NCBI GenBank assembly: GCA_964588335.1
Contig: CAZPOV010000008.1
Coordinates: 79,568-143,567, forward strand
DNA from: JAGQZY01 sp964588335
GTDB taxonomy: Bacteria; Bdellovibrionota; Bdellovibrionia; Bdellovibrionales; JAGQZY01
DNA: 64,000 nucleotides
Reading direction: 5' to 3'
The translations under genes and the position numbers were made by a program. This document shows, one piece after another, positions 8,566-17,491 of this stretch; positions within the stretch are counted from its first letter, which is position 1, and every line of letters starts with the position of its first letter. Below the pieces are notes generated by a model, which was not told the DNA's origin, did no database searches, and saw nothing but the letters and a program-made list of their open reading frames with translations.

Positions 8566-9572
8566 GTAAAAAAAAGAAGGGAGTTCTTACGCGACCCTGG
8601 TTGTGGTTTTCTTCGCAACTGGCTCACGATTTGGCTCCCTACAGCTTGCCTCTTCTGGGCAAGGTTTTGTCTGTTTCTAATCCTCAATACCGATCCTTTC
8701 AATGGCGAGGCCTTGAGTTTCGCAATCCCTTAGGTGTGGCTGGTGGTGTCGACAAAACCGGGAGAGCCCTGGCGGCTTGGCAAGAGCTGGGCGCTGGTTT
8801 TTTAGAGGTGGGTACAGTGACTCCAGAGCCCCAGGGCCCCAATCCTGGAAAAATCATGGATCGTGATTTAGAGCATGAGGCTTTGTGGAACAAAATGGGT
8901 TTTCCAAACCCAGGTATGCAGGCTTTGTCGGAAAAGTTGGAAGCTTTCACGCAGCGAAAAGTTCCCTTGTTTATCAACATTGGTAAAAACCGATGGACCG
9001 ACAATCAGCAGGCCTATCAAGATTATAGTCAGTGTTTTTCCCATCTCCACAAATACGCCGATGTTTTTGTGGCCAACCTCAGCAGTCCCAACACCAAAGG
9101 GCTTCGAGACCTGTTGACTCAAGAACATCTGAAGACCTTTTTAACAAAACTAAAGGAAAAGGCTTTAGATGTGGCGCCCAATAAACCTCTTTTATTGAAA
9201 CTCAGCCCCGATATGGATGAAGACACTTTGCGAATGGCACTGAGCGAGTCGGGTGAAATGGTCGATGGTTGGATTTTAACGAACACCACCAAAAGTCGTT
9301 ATCCGGGCTCGCCTTTTCCGGCCGACCAAGGTGGGGTGTCGGGTGAGCCTCTCAAAGGCCTATCAAGGCAGGCCTTGAAGGTCGCTGCTCAATACAAAAA
9401 GCAAGACCCGGGGAAACTTCTGATCTCAGTGGGGGGAATTGGCAGTCCCGCTGAGGTGGCCCTACGCTTGGATATGGGAGCTGATCTTGTGCAATTCTAC
9501 TCGGCCCTCGTTATCCAGGGTCCTCGGTTTTTTGCTCGGACCTTATCTCGATTGCAGAACGATTTTTCTTAA
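8562..9572 (+). CDS. pyrD: Dihydroorotate dehydrogenase (quinone), class 2
   Basis: PyrD oxidises dihydroorotate to orotate, the fourth step of pyrimidine synthesis, using FMN and membrane quinone. The 336-residue length and N-terminal amphipathic stretch (residues about 10-40) fit class 2, membrane-associated enzymes. Motifs: NPLGVAGGVDKTG near the start of the barrel, NLSSPNTKGLRDL containing the class 2 active-site serine, and LISVGGIGSPAEVALRLDMG in the FMN phosphate-binding part. The start codon overlaps the stop of the dehydrogenase gene (ATGA), indicating translational coupling. Confidence 0.95.
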   Translation: MSKKKKGVLTRPWLWFSSQLAHDLAPYSLPLLGKVLSVSNPQYRSFQWRGLEFRNPLGVAGGVDKTGRALAAWQELGAGFLEVGTVTPEPQGPNPGKIMDRDLEHEALWNKMGFPNPGMQALSEKLEAFTQRKVPLFINIGKNRWTDNQQAYQDYSQCFSHLHKYADVFVANLSSPNTKGLRDLLTQEHLKTFLTKLKEKALDVAPNKPLLLKLSPDMDEDTLRMALSESGEMVDGWILTNTTKSRYPGSPFPADQGGVSGEPLKGLSRQALKVAAQYKKQDPGKLLISVGGIGSPAEVALRLDMGADLVQFYSALVIQGPRFFARTLSRLQNDFS

Positions 9573-9588
9573 AAAACTTTAATGGTTC

Positions 9589-10047
9589 ATGAGTCAATCA
9601 ATGACAGGTCAGGGGAGCTGTAATACTCTGAAAAACATGGCTTCGAAAAGACCGACCTGGATTCCAGTAGTGACCGCGATGATCCGTAAGGGTCCTTACG
9701 TTCTCGTTGGCCAGCGGCCGGAAGGGCATACGCTGGCGGGACAGTGGGAGTTCCCGGGCGGCAAAATTGAAATTGGCGAATCCCCCGAGCAAGCTCTGGC
9801 GCGTGAGCTGCAAGAAGAGCTCGGTATTGAGGCCGAGATTGGTCAGGTGAAAATGGCGTGCACCCACAGCTATCCCGATGTGGGGATCTTTCTGGTCTTC
9901 TTTGAAGTTCAATACTGGAAGGGGGAGCCGAAACCGGTTCACCATTCCGAGTTGCGATGGGTTTTGCCCGAGGAATTAAAAAATATCAATATTCCAGAAG
10001 CCAACCGTAAACTTCTGCCGACAATATTGGATATATTAAGTAATTAA
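9589..10047 (+). CDS. MutT-like Nudix hydrolase
   Basis: The 152-residue protein holds a complete Nudix box, GGKIEIGESPEQALARE followed by LQEELGI (residues about 56-79), which binds the metal and cleaves a nucleoside diphosphate linkage. Short length and the WEFPGGK lead-in are typical of MutT, which removes 8-oxo-dGTP from the nucleotide pool. The first 17 residues have no family resemblance, so the true start may be ATG 9640; none of the candidate starts has a convincing ribosome binding site. Follows pyrD after 16 bp. Confidence 0.85.
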   Translation: MSQSMTGQGSCNTLKNMASKRPTWIPVVTAMIRKGPYVLVGQRPEGHTLAGQWEFPGGKIEIGESPEQALARELQEELGIEAEIGQVKMACTHSYPDVGIFLVFFEVQYWKGEPKPVHHSELRWVLPEELKNINIPEANRKLLPTILDILSN

Positions 10048-10110
10048 TGACTCACCAGTTTGTTGCTCGCATCACTAGCCGTGAACAGCTTTTAACGCTA
10101 ATATCAATTG

Positions 10111-11361
10111 ATGGCGAATAAAACGATCCCCGAAACTTTAAACATTTGCTTGGTGGCAGAAAAATTTCCAATTATTGGCCGCACCCATGCGCGTGGGTTT
10201 ATTGCCCCTATTGCTCGCGGGTTGGTCAAGGCGGGGCATAAAGTTTCGGTCATCGCTTGGGACAACCCGCTGGGCGAAAAAGAAATTGAGCAAGAGGGCA
10301 TTAAAACCTATTTCGTGGCGGGGGCCAACACCAGTCGAACCGAACTTTTTTCTCGACGTGTTCATCAAAAATTTTCAGAGCTCCACAGTAAAGATCCGTT
10401 TCATATTGTCCACAGTCTGACCCACTCGGCGATCCGAGTCGGTTATGAAAAAAAGAACTTGGGAATTGCTATTGCTTACGATGTCACGGCCACAAAAATG
10501 TCGGAGATTTTTTCAATCTATGGTTTAGCCGAAAACACTGTGACCAGCCAATTGAAAACAGCCTACAGGGTGGCCACGCGATTTTTACAGACTTACTCGA
10601 TTCGCGATCGCTTGGTTTTGAAAAATGCCGATGGTGTTTTCGTCCACAGTCCGCAGCAAGCCTTGGCCCTTGAAAGATATTATCTTTACCCTGAAATGAA
10701 GACTTTCAGTATACCTTACGGAATCGAAATAGAAGACCTTTCACCAAGGCAAGGTTCCGATGAGCTTCGACAGAAGTTGAAGATTCCAAAATCGGCCAAG
10801 ATTGCGGTGACGGTTTCAGATATGATTGAAAAGCAAGATGTTATAAATATCCTGCGGGCCTTTCAGCCAGTGGCGACCAAAAAGCCGTCCTCCCATTTGA
10901 TTATTGTCGGGCATGGACCGGCTTTTAAAGATATCGAGTATGAAATGTTGAACCTGGCCTTAGGAAGTCATGTCACCCTGATTGGCTCTGTTCCAGCTTA
11001 CGAGATTTCCTCATACATCGATCTTGCCAACGTCTATATTTATTTAGGCGGACGGGCTTCCGGCTATGATCCTAATTTGCTAGAAGCAATGATTCAGGAA
11101 AAAATAATAATTGGTTCAGAAGTGAGTCCCATTGCCACTGTCGTGGAAGATGGCACCGACGGCTTTCTGATTCGGCCGGCTGACGTCAGTACGCTGACCC
11201 AACTTCTAATGGGATTATTTCTTGGGCAAATTTTGCCAGGAGATATGGGTAAAAATGCCCGCGCCAAAGCTTTGGATATCTTTGATACCAGTAAGATGGT
11301 GAGCGGAACCCTGAGTGCCTATGAGAAGATTTTAGGGAACAATAAGTGGGTGAAGCTTTAA
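10111..11361 (+). CDS. GT4-family glycosyltransferase
   Basis: A 416-residue GT-B fold enzyme. The N-terminal half shows NICLVAEKFPIIGRTHARGF, a nucleotide-sugar transferase start with a Gly-rich loop, and the C-terminal half ends with the GT4 donor-binding motif: GYDPNLLEAMIQEK, then SEVSPIATVVEDGTDGFLI. Such enzymes transfer sugars from activated donors to lipids, LPS or polysaccharides. Donor and acceptor cannot be told. Start is ATG 10111, one codon inside a longer TTG frame. It stands alone between mutT and the HU gene, not in an LPS cluster. Confidence 0.85.
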   Translation: MANKTIPETLNICLVAEKFPIIGRTHARGFIAPIARGLVKAGHKVSVIAWDNPLGEKEIEQEGIKTYFVAGANTSRTELFSRRVHQKFSELHSKDPFHIVHSLTHSAIRVGYEKKNLGIAIAYDVTATKMSEIFSIYGLAENTVTSQLKTAYRVATRFLQTYSIRDRLVLKNADGVFVHSPQQALALERYYLYPEMKTFSIPYGIEIEDLSPRQGSDELRQKLKIPKSAKIAVTVSDMIEKQDVINILRAFQPVATKKPSSHLIIVGHGPAFKDIEYEMLNLALGSHVTLIGSVPAYEISSYIDLANVYIYLGGRASGYDPNLLEAMIQEKIIIGSEVSPIATVVEDGTDGFLIRPADVSTLTQLLMGLFLGQILPGDMGKNARAKALDIFDTSKMVSGTLSAYEKILGNNKWVKL

Positions 11362-11481
11362 ATCTGTGGACATTGCCTCCACCTAGGTCGAGATGATGCT
11401 GTATTTCGTCATCTCTCAGGAGCCACTGGAAAACAATATTGGCCTGCGCTGGCCGAAAGTCGCTCGAAACTCGATAAATCC

Positions 11482-11509
11482 TTGGTCTTCTTAGCTGTAT
11501 TGGTATAAT
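11482..11509 (+). promoter_or_regulatory. Sigma-70 promoter of the HU gene
   Basis: An extended -10 element TGGTATAAT (11501-11509) with a 16-bp spacer from a weak -35 TTGGTC (11482-11487). It lies 38 bp before the HU start codon and is the clearest promoter in the window. Confidence 0.65.
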
Positions 11510-11546
11510 TTAATAAATATTCTAATAAGTTAAAGGTGTTGAAAGT

Positions 11547-11825
11547 ATGACCAAAGCAGACCTAATTAATCATATTTCTGAAAAATCAGGCATCACGCGA
11601 GTTAAAGCTGAGACTGTTGTTAATACTATTTTTGACTCAATGGTAGAGGCCTTACTTAAAGATGATCGCATAGAGATTCGGGGCTTTGGATCTTTCACCA
11701 ACAAGGCTTATGATGCTTACCAAGGTCGTAACCCACGAACTGGTGAAGTGATTCACGTGCCTGAAAAGAAATTGCCGTTTTTTAAAGTCGGCAAAGAGCT
11801 CAAAGAAGACATTAATAAGTCGTAA
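11547..11825 (+). CDS. HU/IHF-family DNA-binding protein
   Basis: A 92-residue histone-like protein that bends DNA as a dimer. It starts MTKADLINHISEKSGITR, has the beta-arm sequence with GRNPRTGEVIHVPEK (the minor-groove intercalating Pro in RNPRTG), and ends FFKVGKELKEDIN. HU and IHF subunits cannot be separated with certainty; features such as EIRGFGSF are shared by both. It has its own extended -10 promoter at 11482-11509 and AAAGG about 10 bp before the ATG. The hairpin at 11832-11858 follows the stop codon. Confidence 0.92.
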   Translation: MTKADLINHISEKSGITRVKAETVVNTIFDSMVEALLKDDRIEIRGFGSFTNKAYDAYQGRNPRTGEVIHVPEKKLPFFKVGKELKEDINKS

Positions 11826-11831
11826 GTAAAG

Positions 11832-11858
11832 GTTCTAGACTCGACCTGAGTCAAGAAC
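11832..11858. terminator. Hairpin after the HU gene, possible terminator
   Basis: GTTCT-A-GACTC pairs with GAGTC-AA-GAAC around a GACCT loop, seven bases after the HU stop codon. There is no true T-run (only CCTTTATCTC downstream), so termination may be partial or factor-dependent. Confidence 0.45.
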
Positions 11859-11898
11859 ATCGTCCTTTATCTCATTATATTTAGTCATTTACCGATAA

Positions 11899-12873
11899 AT
11901 GATTGTAATGAGTAAAAAGAAAAAAAAGCTGGAAGATGAGTTATTAGACCTCAAGCTCGGTGAGAGTGAAGGCAGTGCTGCGCAGTCTGAAGCTTTGGAT
12001 TTAAATCTTTCAGATCTTGATCTGTCAGAAGACGACGCCGATCCATCGGATGCAAAAACCGCGGTTGACCCAAAAGTGGCTGGCAAAGGGCAAGACAAAA
12101 CCATTCGACTCATTCATACAAACACTGGAAACTTACCTCCAGCACCCCATAAGGCACCCCCGGCACCAAAAGAAAACCACGACGAAGTTAAAGTGAGTTA
12201 TGGTCTTCCTTCAAAACAACAAGTGCCAAGAACGCCGGATGAAGATTCTTTTTCCTCGGGGGGGAGTTTAAAGCAATCCGAACATTTAAGAATAGCACAG
12301 CGAAAAATCAATGACCTAGAAGACGAAGTGGCTAAGTTGCGTCGGGAAAATGAAGACTTAGCCTCGGCGGGTGAAACCTTTAAGAAGCTCAATGACGAAT
12401 ACTATAGTGAGATAGAGAACCTGAAGTCGAAATTGCACGACACCAAGCAAACCTCTTATCAAGAAATAAAACTCTTGAAGCGGATTCATCAAAGCAAGGA
12501 AAAGCAAATCACTGAGCTGAAGCAGCAAGTGGACGATTACAAATCGAGAATCGACAATAACTTTCAGAGGGTGCGAAAAAGAGAAAAAGATCTTGAGCAC
12601 CGGCTTGAGATTGCAAAAATAGAAGAAGCTGCCGTTGTAAAATCGAAAGATCAATTGATCTTGGATCTGAAAAGACGAATTGATGAAGTTTCCAATGAGT
12701 CTGATAATTTTCGAAAAAAGAGCCAGGAAAATTACAAGGAGTTACAAAAAAAGCAACAGGTGGTGCGGGGAGTGATCCGAGCCCTGAGAATTGCTCTCAC
12801 TAAGCTTGAAGGGGACGACGACAGCGATTATGGAATAGAATCCTTAGAGGGTGGGGCCGGAGATGAACAGTGA
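11899..12873 (+). CDS. Cytoplasmic coiled-coil protein, function unknown
   Basis: A 324-residue hydrophilic protein with three parts: a Lys- and acid-rich start (MSKKKKKLEDELLDLKLGE), a Pro/Ala-rich low-complexity linker (about 60-115) and a long charged coiled coil (about 130-300) with repeated E/K/L heptads. No catalytic motif, signal peptide or membrane segment. ATG 11908 is an equally likely start. The last 11 bp overlap the following diguanylate cyclase, so the two are probably translated together and may interact; a scaffold role is inference only. Confidence 0.75.
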   Translation: MIVMSKKKKKLEDELLDLKLGESEGSAAQSEALDLNLSDLDLSEDDADPSDAKTAVDPKVAGKGQDKTIRLIHTNTGNLPPAPHKAPPAPKENHDEVKVSYGLPSKQQVPRTPDEDSFSSGGSLKQSEHLRIAQRKINDLEDEVAKLRRENEDLASAGETFKKLNDEYYSEIENLKSKLHDTKQTSYQEIKLLKRIHQSKEKQITELKQQVDDYKSRIDNNFQRVRKREKDLEHRLEIAKIEEAAVVKSKDQLILDLKRRIDEVSNESDNFRKKSQENYKELQKKQQVVRGVIRALRIALTKLEGDDDSDYGIESLEGGAGDEQ

Positions 12874-14173
12874 TCTCAAAGTTGCTCTACTAAATTGTTC
12901 GAAGCTCACAGAACAATTCGAAGTTTTCTCTCAGTGGTTGTACCAGGTGAATTCTCCAAAAGATCTCGTTCGACTTCTTATTGAAAAAGACGTGGATCTT
13001 GTGGTTGCTTCCGGACCGGAGTCGATGGTGGGGAAATGGCGAAAAGTTTCTCAGGCTTATCAGGTGCCATTTCTGATTTTAGGTTCAGCGGAAAAGTTTA
13101 AAAAATGTGATGATTTTGTGGTTGGATTTATTGATAAAAATAGCGATCTTGGGGCTTGTCTTCAGTCCTGTAAGGACGTTATTTTAAGGTTTCAGAGTGA
13201 ACGTCAGTTATCACAAATGGAGTATGTTTTAGAGCACACAACCAACTTCACAGACCGGGTTCTACATACAACAAAAGATCTTTTTATCTCAGATGCGAAG
13301 TCATTTTTTAAAAACTACTACAAAATGGAGAATTGCCATTGGGTTTCGGTTCGTCCATCCTCTTCGAAATTACCGGCCATTCTAAAGCTGAAGCAGGAGC
13401 TAGAAAATCAGAAAGTCGATCAGGGAGGCCTGATTCAAGATCTTGACGATTGTGCCACTGAAATCGTCAACAATTGTCACTTTCAGATCTGGAAAACCAA
13501 TAGAGGCGAGTATCTGGCTATGATTTGGATTCATGAAGAGGATCAAGCCAGTCAGTGTATTGTTCTCAACAAAATTCAGATTCGCAAAAGAACAGAGTTT
13601 CAGGCTTTTCTCGCTGCTCTTATTCCGTTTTTAAACCGCCGTTGGTCGTTATGCCAATTGGTTGGCGAGGCTCAGAGTCAGGTCTACCGTGACAGTTTGA
13701 CAGATCTTTACAACCAGAAGTTTTTAATGGAAGTGGTTGCCAAAAAAATTGAAGAATACAGAAGATATAAAACGCCATTTTCGATCCTGTTTCTTGATGT
13801 TGACCACTTCAAGAGGGTCAACGATTCCTTGGGGCATATTGTTGGTTCGGGGGTTTTGAAGAAGATGGGGGATTTGCTTATGGAGCAGATCCGTACCTCT
13901 GACTTTGCCTTTCGCTACGGTGGGGATGAATTTATTATACTGCTCAGCCACACTGAGGGGGAGGATGCCGTTAATGTCGCAGAGAGAATCCGAAAAGAGG
14001 TTGAAAATTCTCCATTTGCTGTTAATGGTTTAAAGGTTCGAATTACGGTAAGTATTGGACTGGCCTTTTTCCCTACACACGCGGACTCTGCCGAAGACAT
14101 CATTCGAATCGCTGATGAAGCCATGTATTACGGGAAGAATAAAAGTCGTAACATAGTTTATAAAGCGAGCTAA
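12863..14173 (+). CDS. Diguanylate cyclase with pseudo-receiver-like N-terminus
   Basis: Residues about 1-110 look like a CheY-type alpha/beta fold without the phospho-accepting Asp (the expected place reads DLVVASG), 120-265 form an unrecognised, possibly GAF-like domain, and 270-436 form a GGDEF domain. The active site RYGGDEFIILL is intact, FLDVDHFKRVND carries the metal-binding Asp, and RTSD five residues before GGDEF is the product-inhibition I-site. The protein should make c-di-GMP and be feedback-inhibited. Start ATG 12863, within the 3' end of the coiled-coil gene; the 3' end overlaps the phosphoesterase gene by one base. Confidence 0.88.
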   Translation: MNSDLKVALLNCSKLTEQFEVFSQWLYQVNSPKDLVRLLIEKDVDLVVASGPESMVGKWRKVSQAYQVPFLILGSAEKFKKCDDFVVGFIDKNSDLGACLQSCKDVILRFQSERQLSQMEYVLEHTTNFTDRVLHTTKDLFISDAKSFFKNYYKMENCHWVSVRPSSSKLPAILKLKQELENQKVDQGGLIQDLDDCATEIVNNCHFQIWKTNRGEYLAMIWIHEEDQASQCIVLNKIQIRKRTEFQAFLAALIPFLNRRWSLCQLVGEAQSQVYRDSLTDLYNQKFLMEVVAKKIEEYRRYKTPFSILFLDVDHFKRVNDSLGHIVGSGVLKKMGDLLMEQIRTSDFAFRYGGDEFIILLSHTEGEDAVNVAERIRKEVENSPFAVNGLKVRITVSIGLAFFPTHADSAEDIIRIADEAMYYGKNKSRNIVYKAS

Positions 14174-15255
14174 TGGAAAAAAAGATAAAGATTATTGTCA
14201 GCGATATGCATCTTGGAAAAGGAAAAATCCTTGAAGATGGTGCCGTCAATAACCTTGAAGAATTCTTTTTCGGCGAAAAGTTTGCCGAACTCCTCGACTA
14301 TTACACATCTGGCCAGTATAGAGACCACGCGGTTGAGCTGATTATCAACGGTGATTTTCTTAACTTTTTACAAGTGGACTACAAAGGCCATTTTTTGACT
14401 GTTTTCACTGAAGAGGTCTCGCTTGAGATTTTGAAAGATATCGTCAAAGGACAGCCCGAGGCGTTCAAGGCATTGCGAGATTTTGCTGCCAAGCCTAAAA
14501 ACCAAGTGACTTACGTTGTCGGCAATCATGATCAAGCCATGTTATGGCCCGGACTTCGTTCTTATTTGAATGAAGTTGTCGGAGTGCCGATCCGCTATAA
14601 AAGTATTGTTCACTATTTCGATGGGATTCATGTTGAGCATGGTCATATGTATGAGGCGGCCAATCGCATTGATCCCAAAAAGTTTTTTCTTAAGAAAGAT
14701 CTACCAGTGCCGATTCTGAATCTTCCTTTTGGGTCTCACTTTTTTGTGGATTTCGTAATGAAGATTAAAGAGAAACACCCTCATATCGACAAGGTTCGCC
14801 CGTTTCGCTTGTTAATCCGTTGGGCTGTTTTCAATGAGTTTTGGTTTACCATTAAAAGCTTTTTCAAGCTTATCGCCTATTTTGCTGGTTCTGTTGTCGT
14901 TAAAGATCCGCGTCGGCAATTTCCTTTCAGCCGAGTGATTAAAGTTTTTCTGGAAAGTGCTATTTTCCCAGACCTCAGCGAGTCGGCGAAAAAAATTCTG
15001 TCCGATGAGCGAGTGCATACGGTGGTCTTCGGTCACACCCATGTGTACCAATATCGCCAGTGGGGCAAGAATCGAGAGTATTTCAATACTGGGACATGGA
15101 CTGAATTAACTTCACTGGACGTCAGTTCCCTTGGAAAGATCACCAAACTCACTTATGTACTTGTGGAGTATCCCGAAAAAGCCAATCGTCCGTTTTGCCG
15201 ACTGAAAGAGTGGAAGGGATATCATCGTATTGAAGAAGATGTTGTTATAGCTTAG
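14173..15255 (+). CDS. Calcineurin-type metallophosphoesterase
   Basis: A 360-residue soluble phosphoesterase with the full metal-binding motif set: SDMHLGKG (residue 10), INGDFL (about 58), GNHDQ (about 117), EHGHMY (about 156) and FGHTHVY (about 287). The arrangement resembles LpxH-like UDP-2,3-diacylglucosamine hydrolases, but it is 100 residues longer and contains an aromatic, possibly membrane-associating insert (residues about 215-245), so lipid A function is not certain. ATG overlaps the stop of the diguanylate cyclase (TAATG), suggesting coupling. A c-di-GMP-related phosphodiesterase role cannot be excluded but nothing shows it. Confidence 0.85.
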   Translation: MEKKIKIIVSDMHLGKGKILEDGAVNNLEEFFFGEKFAELLDYYTSGQYRDHAVELIINGDFLNFLQVDYKGHFLTVFTEEVSLEILKDIVKGQPEAFKALRDFAAKPKNQVTYVVGNHDQAMLWPGLRSYLNEVVGVPIRYKSIVHYFDGIHVEHGHMYEAANRIDPKKFFLKKDLPVPILNLPFGSHFFVDFVMKIKEKHPHIDKVRPFRLLIRWAVFNEFWFTIKSFFKLIAYFAGSVVVKDPRRQFPFSRVIKVFLESAIFPDLSESAKKILSDERVHTVVFGHTHVYQYRQWGKNREYFNTGTWTELTSLDVSSLGKITKLTYVLVEYPEKANRPFCRLKEWKGYHRIEEDVVIA

Positions 15256-15269
15256 GTGAAGGAGAAAAA

Positions 15270-16496
15270 ATGTGGTCTTTACAAAGTCCCCGTGAAATTT
15301 CCGACCAGACTCAAGCGCTGGCTCAAGAAGCGACCAAAAGCTTCCTTAATCGTAAGGATTTGGGTTTTTTTCGGCCCCAGACCATTTCGCAAGCAAAACG
15401 TGAGTGTGAGGGCCTGAAAGGCCTTCTTAACAGCTTCGAGGAGTTGGTGGTGATTGGCCTAGGCGGAAGTTCTTTGGGGGCCCAGACATTGCTGGATGCC
15501 CTGTTACCGACCAAGAAACGAAGCCAGCTTCATTTTCTTGATAATGTCGATGCCTTCACTTTCGAGCAATGGATCCGGGAGATCGATTGTGATAAAAAAA
15601 CTGGATGGATCATTTGTTCCAAGAGTGGTGGAACCATTGAGGCCCTGGCTCTTTATGACTACAGCTGCCAGTGGCTTTTGGAGAATAATAATATTGATAT
15701 CCGTCGGTCAACGGTGGTGATCAGTGAAGATAAGGACAGCCTAGTCACAGAGTTTGCAAAAAAAAATGATTGTCCACAGCTGACGATCCCTTTAGATGTC
15801 GGCGGGCGGTTTTCAGTCTTTACTCCGGTTGGTTTGGCGCCAGCCCAGTTCGCAAACCTTGACTTACAAGCTTTTGAAGAAGGCTGTCTGTGGGCGTTAG
15901 ATAACACCACTCTTGTGACCGAAATGGTGGCGCAACTTTGGACGTCGCATTTGGCCAATGAATCCATTCTTTATACCTTTCAATACTGCGATCGTTTGCA
16001 AAGTTTTGGTTTGTGGTTGCAGCAGTTGTGGAGCGAGTCTCTGGGCAAAGCTCAAAAAAGAAATCAAGCTCAGGCGGAACCAGTTGCCACAATGGTTCCT
16101 TGTCGAGGAGCCTCCGATCAGCATTCTGTTCTTCAGCAGATTATAGAAGGTCGAGAGAAGAAGATGGTGTGTTTCCACCGTGTTGATGAGTCAGAGAAAG
16201 GGCAGCAGACACTTTCAAAAAGTCAGTTTGCAAAGTCTTTGATGGTACAAAAAAAGTTGGGTGAGCTGTTGGGTGTACAAGCTGATGCCACTGAAAAGGC
16301 CATCTCTCAGTCTCAGGCCGGTACAATGGTCCTAAAAACTTCGCATTTAAATGAAAAATCGATGGCCAGCCTGATGATGCTCTGGATGCTTGTGACGGGT
16401 GTTTTGGGGGAATTATTGGATATTGATGCCTTCAACCAGCCTGGGGTCGAGTCCGGAAAAGTTATCACCCGTCGTGTTTTGAGTCAGGTCGATTGA
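15270..16496 (+). CDS. pgi: Glucose-6-phosphate isomerase
   Basis: Interconverts glucose 6-phosphate and fructose 6-phosphate in glycolysis. The 408-residue protein is of the short bacterial type. Motifs: VIGLGGSSLGAQ and CSKSGGTIE in the SIS sugar-binding domain, DVGGRFSVFTPVGL (PGI signature 1) and DAFNQPGVESGK (signature 2). Start ATG 15270 follows AAGGAG by 6 bp. It stands 14 bp after the phosphoesterase gene and 32 bp before the FHA-GGDEF gene, so it is embedded in a signalling block, which is odd for a glycolytic gene. Confidence 0.95.
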   Translation: MWSLQSPREISDQTQALAQEATKSFLNRKDLGFFRPQTISQAKRECEGLKGLLNSFEELVVIGLGGSSLGAQTLLDALLPTKKRSQLHFLDNVDAFTFEQWIREIDCDKKTGWIICSKSGGTIEALALYDYSCQWLLENNNIDIRRSTVVISEDKDSLVTEFAKKNDCPQLTIPLDVGGRFSVFTPVGLAPAQFANLDLQAFEEGCLWALDNTTLVTEMVAQLWTSHLANESILYTFQYCDRLQSFGLWLQQLWSESLGKAQKRNQAQAEPVATMVPCRGASDQHSVLQQIIEGREKKMVCFHRVDESEKGQQTLSKSQFAKSLMVQKKLGELLGVQADATEKAISQSQAGTMVLKTSHLNEKSMASLMMLWMLVTGVLGELLDIDAFNQPGVESGKVITRRVLSQVD

Positions 16497-16528
16497 GTTA
16501 AGCTTGAAAACTCTTTAAAATTAAGTCT

Positions 16529-17491
16529 ATGGGTGACAATAAGAAACTTGAAGAGTTCTTTGACGATTTTGAAACCAACACCGAAGAGAAAACTTCGATT
16601 GTGCAAGGTGGTACGTTCTCCAAGAGAATGCAAGACGCTGAAAAAGTGCCGCCAAGTCTAGTGTTATTAATGGGGCCAGCGGGTTATGTCAGTCGGCAAT
16701 GGACCATTGATAACTCAGATATTATTATCGGGCGTTCGATGACTTCTTCAATTTTTATTGATGACCGCAGTGTTTCGAAATCCCATGCCAAATTGACAAT
16801 TTCTTTTGGTGAAGTGGCAATCATTGATTTAGATTCCACTAATAAAACAGTGATCAATGGCTCTGCCATACCCCCTTTTGTTCCCAAAAAACTGAAGAAT
16901 AACGACCAAGTTAAGATTGGTAATGTATTGTTTAAGTTTCTTGAAGAGGGAAGTATCGAGGCAGCCGCTCATCAAAACCTACAATTGAAAAGTGAAAAAG
17001 ACTCATTAACGAAAATTTGGAATAAAGGGGCACTTCTTCTTAAGGGGCCTGAATTCTTTAAAAGAGCCAAATTGTTAGAAGTTCCTTTAAGCCTTTTAAT
17101 TTTTGATCTGGATCATTTCAAGAGAGTGAATGATAACTTTAGTCATCAGGCTGGAGACTATGTTTTGACCGAAACAGCACAGGTTATTCAATCCAAGCTG
17201 ATTCGTAATGATGATTACTTTGCTCGTTTTGGTGGTGAAGAGTTTGTTATTCTTCTTTTTGGGTCGAATCTACAGCAAGCTGAAGAGATTGGTGAGCGTA
17301 TACGTGCGACGATCGAAAAACACGAATATGTTTTTGAAGGACAAAACCTACCAATCACGGTTTCGATCGGTATCTCTTCTCAAGAGGAGAAAATGGCTTC
17401 ATTTGATGAGCTTTTCGCGAAAGCCGATTCGGCTCTTTATGCCTCGAAAAATTCGGGACGCAACCGGGTCACTGTTCTCAAATCAGGCTGA
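16529..17491 (+). CDS. dgcB: FHA-GGDEF diguanylate cyclase, DgcB-like
   Basis: A 320-residue protein: an N-terminal tail (1-45) rich in Thr, an FHA domain (about 45-140; IIIGRSM, SKSHAKL, STNKTVING, so the phosphothreonine-binding residues are present) and a C-terminal GGDEF domain (about 155-318; LIFDLDHFKRVND, RFGGEEFVILL). RNDD five residues before GGEEF is an I-site. The same architecture and size are known from Bdellovibrio DgcB (Bd0742), required for prey invasion, where phosphorylation of the N-terminal tail acts through the FHA domain. Orthology is inferred from architecture, not from alignment. No clear ribosome binding site precedes the ATG. Confidence 0.85.
   Translation: MGDNKKLEEFFDDFETNTEEKTSIVQGGTFSKRMQDAEKVPPSLVLLMGPAGYVSRQWTIDNSDIIIGRSMTSSIFIDDRSVSKSHAKLTISFGEVAIIDLDSTNKTVINGSAIPPFVPKKLKNNDQVKIGNVLFKFLEEGSIEAAAHQNLQLKSEKDSLTKIWNKGALLLKGPEFFKRAKLLEVPLSLLIFDLDHFKRVNDNFSHQAGDYVLTETAQVIQSKLIRNDDYFARFGGEEFVILLFGSNLQQAEEIGERIRATIEKHEYVFEGQNLPITVSIGISSQEEKMASFDELFAKADSALYASKNSGRNRVTVLKSG

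Noticed and set aside
9598..9945. Minus-strand open frame opposite the MutT gene
   Set aside because: The plus strand carries a full Nudix box; the opposite frame is its shadow.
11390..11415. Hairpin GAGATGA/TCATCTC after the glycosyltransferase gene as terminator
   Set aside because: No T-run follows and the loop is 12 bases; it may be a chance repeat.
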